A stretch of DNA of 8,625 nucleotides from Porticoccus sp041592135. Lineage in GTDB: Bacteria > Pseudomonadota > Gammaproteobacteria > Pseudomonadales > Porticoccaceae. Made by a program: the position numbers and the translations under genes. Below the pieces are notes generated by a model that saw only the letters and a program-made list of their open reading frames with translations, searched no databases and was not told the origin of the DNA. Below are positions 1-5,874 of the stretch, in pieces; the first letter of the stretch is position 1; each line of letters starts with the position of its first letter. The stretch lies in NCBI GenBank assembly GCA_041592135.1, contig JBFHQR010000105.1, one strand, 5' to 3'.

Positions 1-1
1 A

Positions 2-2191
2 TTTAAAGAAAGCGATCCTATCGGCTTCGAGCGTATCTTCTCCAAGATCCGCGCTGGTCTGGTGAGCTCTCGTGAAGTTGCCAAGAAAATTGCTGCGTCT
101 CCGATCGTTGAGCAGGAAGGTGAGCTGTGTTTCACCCTGTACAACGTAGCGGGTGACTGTGTTGCAACTTCCACTGGTATCATCATTCACGTGGGCACCA
201 TGGGTGCTGCGATCAAATACATGATCCAGAACAACTGGGAAGCCAACCCCGGCATCAACGACGGTGACATGTTCACCAACAATGACTGTCAAACCGGTAA
301 CGTTCACCCCTGTGACATCGCGACCATCGTGCCGATTTTCTTTGATGGCGTCATGGTTGGCTGGGTAGGTGGTGTAACCCACGTAATCGACACTGGTGCG
401 GTAGGCCCGGGCTCCATGTCCAACGGTCAGGTCCAGCGCTTCGGTGACGGTCTGCAGATCACCTGTCGTAAAACTGGTATCAATGACACCCCGCTGCGTG
501 ATTGGCTGCACGAGAGCCAGCGTGCTGTTCGTACTACCAAGTACTGGATTCTCGACGAGAAAACCCGTATCGCCGGTTGTCACATGATCCGCGACATGCT
601 GATGGAAGTGATTGAAGAAGAAGGCGCGGAAGCAGTACAGAAATTCATGTACGAAGTAATCGAAGACGGTCGTCGTGGTCTGGTTAGCCGTATCAAGGCT
701 ATGTGTATCCCCGGTACCATCAAAACTGTTGCTTTCGTTGACGTTCCCTACACTCACGAAGACGTACATGTACCGTCCACTTTCGCTAAGATCGACACCA
801 TCATGCACGCTCCCTGTGAAATCACTGTAAACGGTGATGGCACCTGGCGTCTGGACTTCGAAGGCTGCAGCCGTTGGGGCTGGCACACTTATAACGCCAA
901 CCCCACTGCGTTCACCTCCGGTATCTGGGTAATGATGACTCAGTCTCTGGTGCCCACCGAGCGCATCAACGACGGTGCTCGCTACGCAACTACTTTCCGT
1001 CTGCCCAAAGGCACCTGGACCAACCCGGATGACCGTCGTACAGCTCACGCTGACGCATGGCACTTCCTGGTCTCTTCCTGGAGCTCCTTGTGGCGCGGTA
1101 TCAGCCGTACTTACTTCGGTCGCGGTTACCTGGAAGAAGTTAACGCCGGCAACTCCAACCCTTGTAACTGGTTGCAAGGTGGTGGTGTAAACCAGGACGG
1201 TGAAGTTCACGCGGTAAACAGCTTCGAAACTGCTGCCTGTGGTACTGGTGCCTGTGCTGTTAAAGATGGTCTGAACCACGCTGCTGCGATCTGGAACCCT
1301 GAAGGTGATATGGGTGACATCGAGATCTGGGAACTGGCTGAGCCGCTGCTGTACATGGGTCGTCGTATCAAAACCAACACTGGCGGTTACGGTAAGTACC
1401 GCGGTGGCCTGGGTTATGAAACCCTGCGTATGGTTTGGAACTCCGCTGACTGGACCATGTTCTTCATGGGTAACGGCTACATGAACAGTGACTGGGGCCT
1501 GATGGGTGGTTATCCGTCAGCAACTGGTTACCGTTTCGAAGCCCACAACACTGGTCTGAAAAAGCGTATTGCCGAAGGCAAATCCCTGCCGCTGGGTCAA
1601 GACCGCGATCCTCGCAACTGCGAGTTCGAGAAACACCTGGAGCCGGGCGCTACTGTTAAACGTGACAAGCAGTGTATTACCACTGAAGACATGTTCGACA
1701 ACGGCGACCTGTACCTGAACTACCTGCGTGGTGGTCCGGGCTTCGGTGACCCGCTGGATCGCGATATCGCCGACATCCAGGAAGACCTGAACGAAAACTT
1801 CCTGCTCGAAGAGTACGCGCAGAAAGTTTACGGTGCAGTGTTCACCCAAGATGATGAAGGTATCTTCACTGTTGACGCTGAGAAAACCAAAGCTCGTCAA
1901 GCCGAAATCCGCAAGGAGCGTATCGCTCGCGGTACACCGGTACACGAGTGGATGAAAGTCGAGCGTCAGAACATCATCGACAAAAATGCCTCTGTACAAG
2001 TACAGCAAATGTTTGCATCAAGCTTCTATCTGTCACCCAAGTTCCTGGCTGAGTTCAAGGAATTCTGGGATCTTCCCGAAACTTGGGAACTGCATGAAGA
2101 AGAGCTGGGTATTCCTATGTACGGTGCACGCTTCAGCATGGACATTGCTGATCTGCCCGACGTACACCCGGTCATCATGACAGAGGAATAA
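2..2191 (+). CDS. acxB: Acetone carboxylase alpha subunit, 5'-truncated by the window edge
   Basis: Hydantoinase B/HyuB-type large subunit of the alpha2-beta2-gamma2 acetone carboxylase, a cytoplasmic enzyme that makes acetoacetate from acetone and bicarbonate at the cost of ATP. The frame is open from base 2 (729 residues visible). In-frame sequence before the first GTG at 62 (FKESDPIGFERIF...) continues the family pattern, so the true start lies upstream; about 45-60 residues are missing relative to the roughly 776-residue Xanthobacter protein (recalled). Family landmarks are EQEGELCF (visible residues 37-44), NVHPCD (100-105) and THVIDTGAVGPGS (126-138). Their Glu, His and Asp residues are candidate ligands of the known Mn site. 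GDMGDIEIWELAEPLLY and RGGPGFGDPLDR occur later. The C-terminus (ADLPDVHPVIMTEE) matches the family end, so the 3' end is intact. The gamma subunit gene follows 94 bases on. Codons are strongly biased (GGT, CGT, CTG, AAC), which suggests high expression. Confidence 0.95.
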   Translation, partial: FKESDPIGFERIFSKIRAGLVSSREVAKKIAASPIVEQEGELCFTLYNVAGDCVATSTGIIIHVGTMGAAIKYMIQNNWEANPGINDGDMFTNNDCQTGNVHPCDIATIVPIFFDGVMVGWVGGVTHVIDTGAVGPGSMSNGQVQRFGDGLQITCRKTGINDTPLRDWLHESQRAVRTTKYWILDEKTRIAGCHMIRDMLMEVIEEEGAEAVQKFMYEVIEDGRRGLVSRIKAMCIPGTIKTVAFVDVPYTHEDVHVPSTFAKIDTIMHAPCEITVNGDGTWRLDFEGCSRWGWHTYNANPTAFTSGIWVMMTQSLVPTERINDGARYATTFRLPKGTWTNPDDRRTAHADAWHFLVSSWSSLWRGISRTYFGRGYLEEVNAGNSNPCNWLQGGGVNQDGEVHAVNSFETAACGTGACAVKDGLNHAAAIWNPEGDMGDIEIWELAEPLLYMGRRIKTNTGGYGKYRGGLGYETLRMVWNSADWTMFFMGNGYMNSDWGLMGGYPSATGYRFEAHNTGLKKRIAEGKSLPLGQDRDPRNCEFEKHLEPGATVKRDKQCITTEDMFDNGDLYLNYLRGGPGFGDPLDRDIADIQEDLNENFLLEEYAQKVYGAVFTQDDEGIFTVDAEKTKARQAEIRKERIARGTPVHEWMKVERQNIIDKNASVQVQQMFASSFYLSPKFLAEFKEFWDLPETWELHEEELGIPMYGARFSMDIADLPDVHPVIMTEE

Positions 2192-2214
2192 GGCATCATC
2201 TGTTGCCTATGAGA

Positions 2215-2246
2215 AGAGAGGGGCTCGGCCTCCGGGCCCCCGCTCT
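2215..2246 (+). promoter_or_regulatory. Intercistronic hairpin between the alpha and gamma subunit genes
   Basis: A GC-rich 9-bp stem (2220-2228 with 2232-2240, one G-T wobble, loop CCT) can be extended by four pairs (2215-2218 with 2243-2246) across a small internal loop. No T-run follows, so it is not a full intrinsic terminator. It could protect or end processed transcripts, or attenuate transcription between the two subunit genes. The structure is seen in the sequence; the role is inferred. Confidence 0.55.
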
Positions 2247-2285
2247 ATCACTTGATGAATTGACAGAACATAAGAGAGTTTAGAT

Positions 2286-2786
2286 ATGTCTACTTACAGC
2301 AAAAAACAGGTCGCTGACCTGGTCAAAGGTGATTTGGATTGGGAAACAGTTCACCTGATGCTTTCCATGCCGAAAGATCAAGAACGTTACGCAATGTACA
2401 TGGAAGTCCTGCAAGACAACGTTAGCTATGATGATAAAGTCATCCTGGCACTGGCTCCCCACCTGAACGTTGTTGAGCGCACTACTGACAATGAAATCGT
2501 TGTTAAGTGTGATTGCGGCCATGACTTCGGTGACTACCGCAAAAACTGGAAACTGGGAGCATTGATCTACGTGCGTGATAGCGTAGAGAAAATGGAGCAA
2601 ATTTATCCTGCTATCATGGCTCCCGACACTTCCTGGCAGGTATACCGTGAGTACTACTGTCCGTCATGTGGTATCCAGCACGATGTGGAAGCTCCCACTC
2701 CCTGGTACCCTGTGATGCACGACATCCAGCCCGACCTGAAGACATTCTTCGAGTGGATGGGTACTCCGGCTCCTGCCAAGATCTAA
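2286..2786 (+). CDS. acxC: Acetone carboxylase gamma subunit
   Basis: Small zinc-binding subunit (166 aa, the usual size) of acetone carboxylase. The family's Cys clusters are present: CDCGH at residues 75-79 and CPSCG at 125-129, which probably coordinate one zinc ion. The N-terminal part (KKQVADLVKGDLDWETVHLMLS) and the segment KNWKLGALIYVRDSVEKMEQIYP are typical of the family. The ATG at 2286 has a purine-rich ribosome site (AAGAGAG, 2272-2278) seven bases upstream. It follows the alpha gene in the alpha-gamma order known from Xanthobacter and is closed by a strong terminator, so it is the last gene of the operon. No truncation or frameshift is seen. Confidence 0.95.
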   Translation: MSTYSKKQVADLVKGDLDWETVHLMLSMPKDQERYAMYMEVLQDNVSYDDKVILALAPHLNVVERTTDNEIVVKCDCGHDFGDYRKNWKLGALIYVRDSVEKMEQIYPAIMAPDTSWQVYREYYCPSCGIQHDVEAPTPWYPVMHDIQPDLKTFFEWMGTPAPAKI

Positions 2787-2797
2787 AGGCAGTTGCT

Positions 2798-2830
2798 AAA
2801 GGTCCCGACCCCAGGGTCGGGACCTTTTTT
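2798..2830 (+). terminator. Rho-independent terminator of the acetone carboxylase operon
   Basis: A perfect inverted repeat (2798-2811 with 2814-2827; GGTCCCGACCC is the core of the left arm) is followed by six T residues at 2825-2830. The stem is 11-14 bp depending on whether the A-T pairs at its base form. It begins 12 bases after the gamma subunit stop codon. This is among the strongest terminators in the window. Confidence 0.93.
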
Positions 2831-2894
2831 ATTTCCGGCGCAGATAAAAATTATGCACTGCGTGCGTTTGAGAAACTCCTGGCGGTCATCACGC

Positions 2895-2923
2895 TTTTCT
2901 CAAGAATTCAGGAAGACTATACT
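2895..2923 (+). promoter_or_regulatory. Candidate distal promoter of the secB-like gene
   Basis: TATACT at 2918-2923 matches the sigma-70 -10 consensus in 5 of 6 bases. The element 17 bases upstream (TTTTCT, 2895-2900) is a poor -35. It lies in the 270-base gap after the acetone carboxylase terminator, where the next gene needs a promoter. Weak evidence; use would give a long 5' leader of about 130 bases. Confidence 0.3.
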
Positions 2924-2982
2924 GCCCCCTTTGTCGTTATCTGTGGCCAATTCGCGCCCTAATAAGGCCAAAACACTTCACT

Positions 2983-3012
2983 TTGACCGCGATTGCATGG
3001 CTTAAATAGAAA
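2983..3012 (+). promoter_or_regulatory. Candidate proximal promoter of the secB-like gene
   Basis: TTGACC at 2983-2988 resembles a -35 box (5 of 6). TAGAAA at 3007-3012, 18 bases downstream, is a 4 of 6 match to the -10 box. It sits about 45 bases before the chosen ATG. The -10 candidate lies inside the inverted repeat at 3001-3018. Pattern match only. Confidence 0.35.
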
Positions 3013-3018
3013 TTTAAG
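3001..3018. repeat. Perfect inverted repeat upstream of the secB-like gene
   Basis: CTTAAAT (3001-3007) and ATTTAAG (3012-3018) are perfect complements separated by AGAA. The repeat overlaps the candidate -10 region of the proximal promoter, so it could be a repressor site or a short leader hairpin. Function is inferred from position only. Confidence 0.4.
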
Positions 3019-3045
3019 TTACTGGTGAACTGCACCGAAAATATT

Positions 3046-3051
3046 GAGGAG
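3046..3051 (+). promoter_or_regulatory. Ribosome binding site deciding the secB-like start
   Basis: GAGGAG lies six bases before the ATG at 3058. This favours that start over an in-frame GTG at 3025, which would add 11 residues with no family similarity. Confidence 0.75.
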
Positions 3052-3057
3052 AATGTC

Positions 3058-3507
3058 ATGTCACAAGCTGGAACTGCCAAAAACGAACCCCATTTCTCGA
3101 TGCAGAAAATTTATCTGAAGAGAAACGAATACGAGGCGCCAAATGCCGCTACGGTCTTCCGGGACGATTGGAAGCCCGAAATCACACTGGATCTGGATGT
3201 CAAAAGTAACACCATTGAAGACAACCGCTACGAAGTGCTGCTGCTGATTTCCATTACTGCACACAACACCACCAGTAATATGGTTGCGTTCAAATTGGTG
3301 GTTGAGCAGGCTGCGCTATTTGTTGTCAGTGGCTTCACGAAAGACCAACTGGAAGAGGCGCTGGGTGCTGCCTGTCCGGCGATCATGTTCCCGTACCTGC
3401 GCGAGACGGTTGACCATATGCTGATCAAGGGCGGTTTCCCTCCCCTGATGCTGGCGCCGGTAAACTTTGATGCGCTGTATCAGGAAAAAAAGAACAAGAA
3501 AAACTGA
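3058..3507 (+). CDS. secB: SecB-family protein-export chaperone, divergent
   Basis: SecB is a cytoplasmic homotetrameric chaperone that holds preproteins unfolded and passes them to SecA. This protein (149 aa; E. coli 155) aligns along its whole length: EAPNAATVF (residues 26-34), DWKPEITLDLD (37-47), YEVLL (58-62), GAACPAIMFPY (103-113) and LAPVNFDALY (132-141). Compared from memory with E. coli SecB, known SecA-contact positions are changed: Asp20 to Arg22, Leu75 to Lys79 and Glu77 to Val81, while Glu24 is kept (Glu26). A two-residue insertion lies in the loop before position 76. The C-terminal tail is basic (EKKNKKN) rather than acidic. The gene stands alone, not beside grxC or gpsA as is common for secB, so it may be a second paralogue with other clients or a non-SecA role. 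No toxin-antitoxin pair adjoins it. The family call is firm; the functional divergence is inference. Confidence 0.88.
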   Translation: MSQAGTAKNEPHFSMQKIYLKRNEYEAPNAATVFRDDWKPEITLDLDVKSNTIEDNRYEVLLLISITAHNTTSNMVAFKLVVEQAALFVVSGFTKDQLEEALGAACPAIMFPYLRETVDHMLIKGGFPPLMLAPVNFDALYQEKKNKKN

Positions 3508-3534
3508 GAGAGCAAAAAAATTGCAGGAGCGGTG

Positions 3535-3556
3535 AGCTGCTCCCTGGGAGCAAGCT
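3535..3556 (+). other. Secondary hairpin in the secB-like 3' UTR
   Basis: AGCT-GCTCC (3535-3543) pairs with GGAGC (3547-3551) and, past a one-base bulge, AGCT (3553-3556). No T-run follows. It lies between the stop codon and the true terminator, and may stabilise the mRNA 3' end. Confidence 0.4.
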
Positions 3557-3582
3557 GAGAACGACCTGAGCTTCGAGGCTAC

Positions 3583-3619
3583 AAACCACCTTCAATGAGA
3601 ATTGAGGGTGGTTTTTTTT
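3583..3619 (+). terminator. Rho-independent terminator of the secB-like gene
   Basis: AAACCACCTTCAAT (3583-3596) pairs with ATTGAGGGTGGTTT (3601-3614), with one G-T wobble and loop GAGA. The T-tract runs 3612-3619 (eight Ts). It starts 76 bases after the stop codon. The structured RNA element begins immediately after the last T. Confidence 0.92.
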
Positions 3620-3620
3620 G
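3601..3620 (+). other. Candidate guide segment of the adjacent omega-RNA-like element
   Basis: In IscB systems the guide is the genomic sequence directly 5' of the omega-RNA scaffold, recorded at insertion. If the element at 3621 is such a scaffold, its guide would be the last 16-20 bases here, which are the 3' arm and T-run of the secB-like terminator. This is purely positional inference; the scaffold 5' boundary is not known exactly. Confidence 0.25.
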
Positions 3621-3842
3621 GCGAAGTCGCGTAGCGACAGAACACCACGGGTTTACCCGTGGATGAATGCCATCTGCAAATCTCATTACGTAGTTTTGAG
3701 ATTTTCTTCAACCCGCAGAGGGTCGAAGTACCATAGAACCCCGACTTTAACCGGGGGAATCTATGGGTATGGAAAATCCGGTAGATGCTCGCTGAGCAAA
3801 ACCCGCTAGTTGGCCGAAGCCTGTTGCGGATAGATTGCATGG
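3621..3842 (+). ncRNA. HEARO / IscB omega-RNA-like structured RNA without an iscB gene
   Basis: About 220 bases with no credible protein gene form a chain of nested stems. These are GTCGC/GCGAC (3626-3638); CCACGGGT/ACCCGTGG (3645-3662) followed by GATGAA; TCTGC/GCAGA (3673-3677 with 3715-3719) enclosing an 8-bp stem (3678-3685 with 3697-3704); CCATAGA/TCTATGG (3731-3737 with 3760-3766) enclosing CCCCG/CGGGG (3739-3743 with 3752-3756); TGCTC/GAGCA (3786-3798); and CCGC/GCGG (3803-3806 with 3826-3829) enclosing GGC/GCC. The order of stems and single-stranded motifs (CCCGCAGAGG, GGGGGAATCT, GGTATGGAAAATCC) resembles my memory of HEARO, the RNA later shown to be the IscB omega-RNA. No iscB frame follows; the GGDEF-EAL gene begins its 3' end about 70 bases on. 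It may be a stand-alone omega-RNA acting with an IscB elsewhere, or a decayed insertion. Structure is confident; family identity is probable and untested. Confidence 0.6.
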
Positions 3843-3911
3843 AGGGTGGATGCTGGGGCGAGCAGTGACAGGATTGCAGCGTTGGGCCGGTGTCGAGGGC
3901 GCCGGTCTAGG

Positions 3912-5654
3912 TTAGCGGGCAGGACGGAATGTCTGGTTTGAGCCTATGGGCGTCACAGGGGCCACGGGCAGCGGCAGGGTGATCCGGCCGCGGGACAGGA
4001 CGTGCTCAAATGCAGCGCGGGAGATGGGTCTGCTGAAGTAGAAGCCCTGCAGGAAGGTGCAGCCGGACGCGGATAAGTAACGGGCCTGCTCGAGATTTTC
4101 AACGCCTTCCGCGGTGGCGGCCAAGCCGTAGGAATGGCTCAACATGAGAATCACGTCGGCAATCTTGAATGTCGATTCCTTGCCATCCAGCTCGGCAATA
4201 AAGGTTTTATCGATTTTCAGTCGTTGCACCGGATAGGCCTTCAACTGATTGAGGGAGGTAAAGCCGCGGCCAAAATCATCCAGGGCGATGGTCAGGCCGA
4301 GCACATTCAGCCGTTCCAGTACAGCCATGCTGCGGTCATCGTGATCGACGAGCTTGGTCTCGGTAATTTCAATTTCCAGGTCGGATGGTGACAGATTGTA
4401 GCTTTTCAGGCAGGCATCGATGAACGTCGGCAGGGATTGGTTGCGCAACTCACCGGCGGAAATGTTTACTGAACAGGGAACAGTGGATAGACCGCGTTCG
4501 CGCCAGTCGCTGAGCATCTCGCAACACGCACTGATCACCCAGGCATCGATTTCCCGCATCACGCCGCAGGATTCCGCAATGGGTACAAATTCTGCGGGAG
4601 AGACTTTGCCAAGGCTGTGACTCTGCCAGCGCAGCAGCAGTTCAACACCGGCCAGGGTGAAGTCTTTCGCATGCACATAGGGTTGCAGTTCCAGATAGAA
4701 CTCATTGTTCAGCAGGGCCGAGCGCAATGCTTCCTGTACCTGGCGCTGGCGCTGGAGGATCTTCGACAGGGTTTTGGAAAAAAAGTGGTAGGTGTGCTTC
4801 CCGGAGGTTTTCGCCTGATACATGGCGGCATCCGCGTGGCGTATCAGTTGATCGGAGTTCTGGGCATCGTCGGGGTAGGTGGCAATGCCGATGGAGGCCT
4901 GAACGTAGAGCAGCTTGTTATCAATTTCAACGGGCTGGTGGGTGGATTCCAGCAGGCGTTCGGCGACGGCAACCGTGGCAATGGTGTCGTCAAGACCGGA
5001 CAGCAGGATGGCGAACTCATCGCCGGCCAGGCGCGCGATATTGGTACTTTCAGTGGGATTGATGGCTGAAACCATATCCGAACTGCGGGTGATGCGTTGC
5101 ACGCGATTGGCAAATTCCGCCAGCACGCGGTCGCCCATCTGGTGGCCGTAGTGATCATTGATGACTTTGAAGTTGTCCAGATCGATGAACAGTAATGCGA
5201 GCTTCTGCCCGTCGCGCTTGGCGGTGGCGATGGCGTTGTCCAGGTAGATCTTGAACAGCCTGCGATTGGCCAGCCCGGTAAGGGTATCGTAGTAGGCGAG
5301 GTTCTGGATTTGTTCCTTGGCCCGGCGCTCTTCGTCGAACACCTTGGTCAGTGCGTGGCGCAGGCGGCGAATTTGACTGACCCCGCCGAGGGGCCGGAAA
5401 TCGATGTCCTCACCCTCGGCCTTCCGTTCAACCGCATTGGTCAGCTGAGCCAGGGGGCGAAGCAGCAGCCGGTGGACAACCAGCGCGGACAAGAGCAACA
5501 GCGAGACAAATATGGGTAGGGCAAAATAGAGGATGTGTTGCCCTTGCGCGCTGCTGGTCAGTTCCGGGTGGCGGTGGAACCAGACCGCAAGCCAGGGCAA
5601 CAGGCCGAGAGCTAGCAGGGAAAAAAGAATGACGGCAAACCGGTTAACTCTCAT
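3912..5654 (-). CDS. Membrane-anchored GGDEF-EAL cyclic-di-GMP protein
   Basis: A 580-residue inner-membrane protein that makes and/or degrades cyclic di-GMP. Two membrane helices (about 7-26 and 41-63) flank a loop of only about 15 residues, so there is no periplasmic sensor domain. A HAMP-like linker (about 60-118) follows. The GGDEF domain (about 119-293) carries DTLTGLANRR, FIDLDNFKVIND and AGDEF at 210-214 in place of GGDEF, a common variant often still active. The inhibitory RxxD site is absent (TEST at the equivalent place). The EAL domain (about 305-552) has ELL at 338-340 (catalytic Glu kept), NISA (397-400), DDFGRGFTSL (459-468), LKID (479-482), EGVE (516-519) and Gln536. Metal and catalytic residues therefore appear complete, and phosphodiesterase activity is the safer prediction. 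The start ATG has only a weak ribosome site. A proline-rich tail ends the protein. It converges on the secB-like gene; no terminator is seen after its stop. Confidence 0.93.
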   Translation of the reverse strand: MRVNRFAVILFSLLALGLLPWLAVWFHRHPELTSSAQGQHILYFALPIFVSLLLLSALVVHRLLLRPLAQLTNAVERKAEGEDIDFRPLGGVSQIRRLRHALTKVFDEERRAKEQIQNLAYYDTLTGLANRRLFKIYLDNAIATAKRDGQKLALLFIDLDNFKVINDHYGHQMGDRVLAEFANRVQRITRSSDMVSAINPTESTNIARLAGDEFAILLSGLDDTIATVAVAERLLESTHQPVEIDNKLLYVQASIGIATYPDDAQNSDQLIRHADAAMYQAKTSGKHTYHFFSKTLSKILQRQRQVQEALRSALLNNEFYLELQPYVHAKDFTLAGVELLLRWQSHSLGKVSPAEFVPIAESCGVMREIDAWVISACCEMLSDWRERGLSTVPCSVNISAGELRNQSLPTFIDACLKSYNLSPSDLEIEITETKLVDHDDRSMAVLERLNVLGLTIALDDFGRGFTSLNQLKAYPVQRLKIDKTFIAELDGKESTFKIADVILMLSHSYGLAATAEGVENLEQARYLSASGCTFLQGFYFSRPISRAAFEHVLSRGRITLPLPVAPVTPIGSNQTFRPAR

Positions 5655-5744
5655 GGCGTATTCGCTTTTTCCGTTTGGTAGAGCGGGAAACGGTTTAAAA
5701 GTCAGACCAGAGAAAGAACACTGGTGTACTTAAAACACCTGTGG

Positions 5745-5759
5745 ATTTTGCCGCAAAAT
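5745..5759. repeat. Perfect palindrome upstream of the GGDEF-EAL gene
   Basis: ATTTTGC and GCAAAAT flank a single central C, about 90 bases before the start codon on the minus strand. A second inverted repeat (GGTGT/ACACC, 5723-5739, loop of 7) lies next to it, and GCCGC/GCGGC (5750-5765) offers an alternative pairing. These could be operator half-sites for the GGDEF-EAL promoter. The rest of the 5655-5874 gap shows no convincing terminator for rsmE and no gene. Confidence 0.35.
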
Positions 5760-5874
5760 GGCGGCGTTGCCACGTTAATAATGTTGCTGTGCCCTTCCCT
5801 GGGAACATCGACTGCCTGCGACTCGGCACCCTGGCCGGATTGACGGGTCAGAGAACCCAGTTTAGGGGCAGACT

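Noticed and set aside
1517..2008. A 163-codon minus-strand open frame inside the acetone carboxylase alpha gene
   Set aside because: It is the shadow of a long, well-conserved coding frame with strong codon bias and has no recognisable protein features.
3645..3756. Terminal hairpins of an IS200/IS605-type insertion sequence (CCACGGG and CCCCGAC stems)
   Set aside because: The two hairpins resemble IS200/IS605 ends, but the intervening and following stems and loop motifs fit an omega-RNA better, and no tnpA or tnpB is present. Kept only as an alternative.
3592..3840. An 82-codon minus-strand open frame across the structured RNA region, and a 63-codon plus-strand one
   Set aside because: Both simply read through the stems of the RNA element and the secB-like terminator, and show no family pattern or ribosome site.
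2991..3842. Direct repeat GATTGCATGG at 2991-3000 and 3833-3842 flanking the secB-like gene and RNA element
   Set aside because: A 10-base match over this distance is expected by chance often enough, and no other end features support a mobile unit.
3841..3915. GGAGG followed by ATG at 3850, a 21-codon frame located where iscB would start after an omega-RNA
   Set aside because: The peptide has no resemblance to the IscB N-terminus and the frame ends at 3915 inside the 3' end of the opposite gene. Probably chance.
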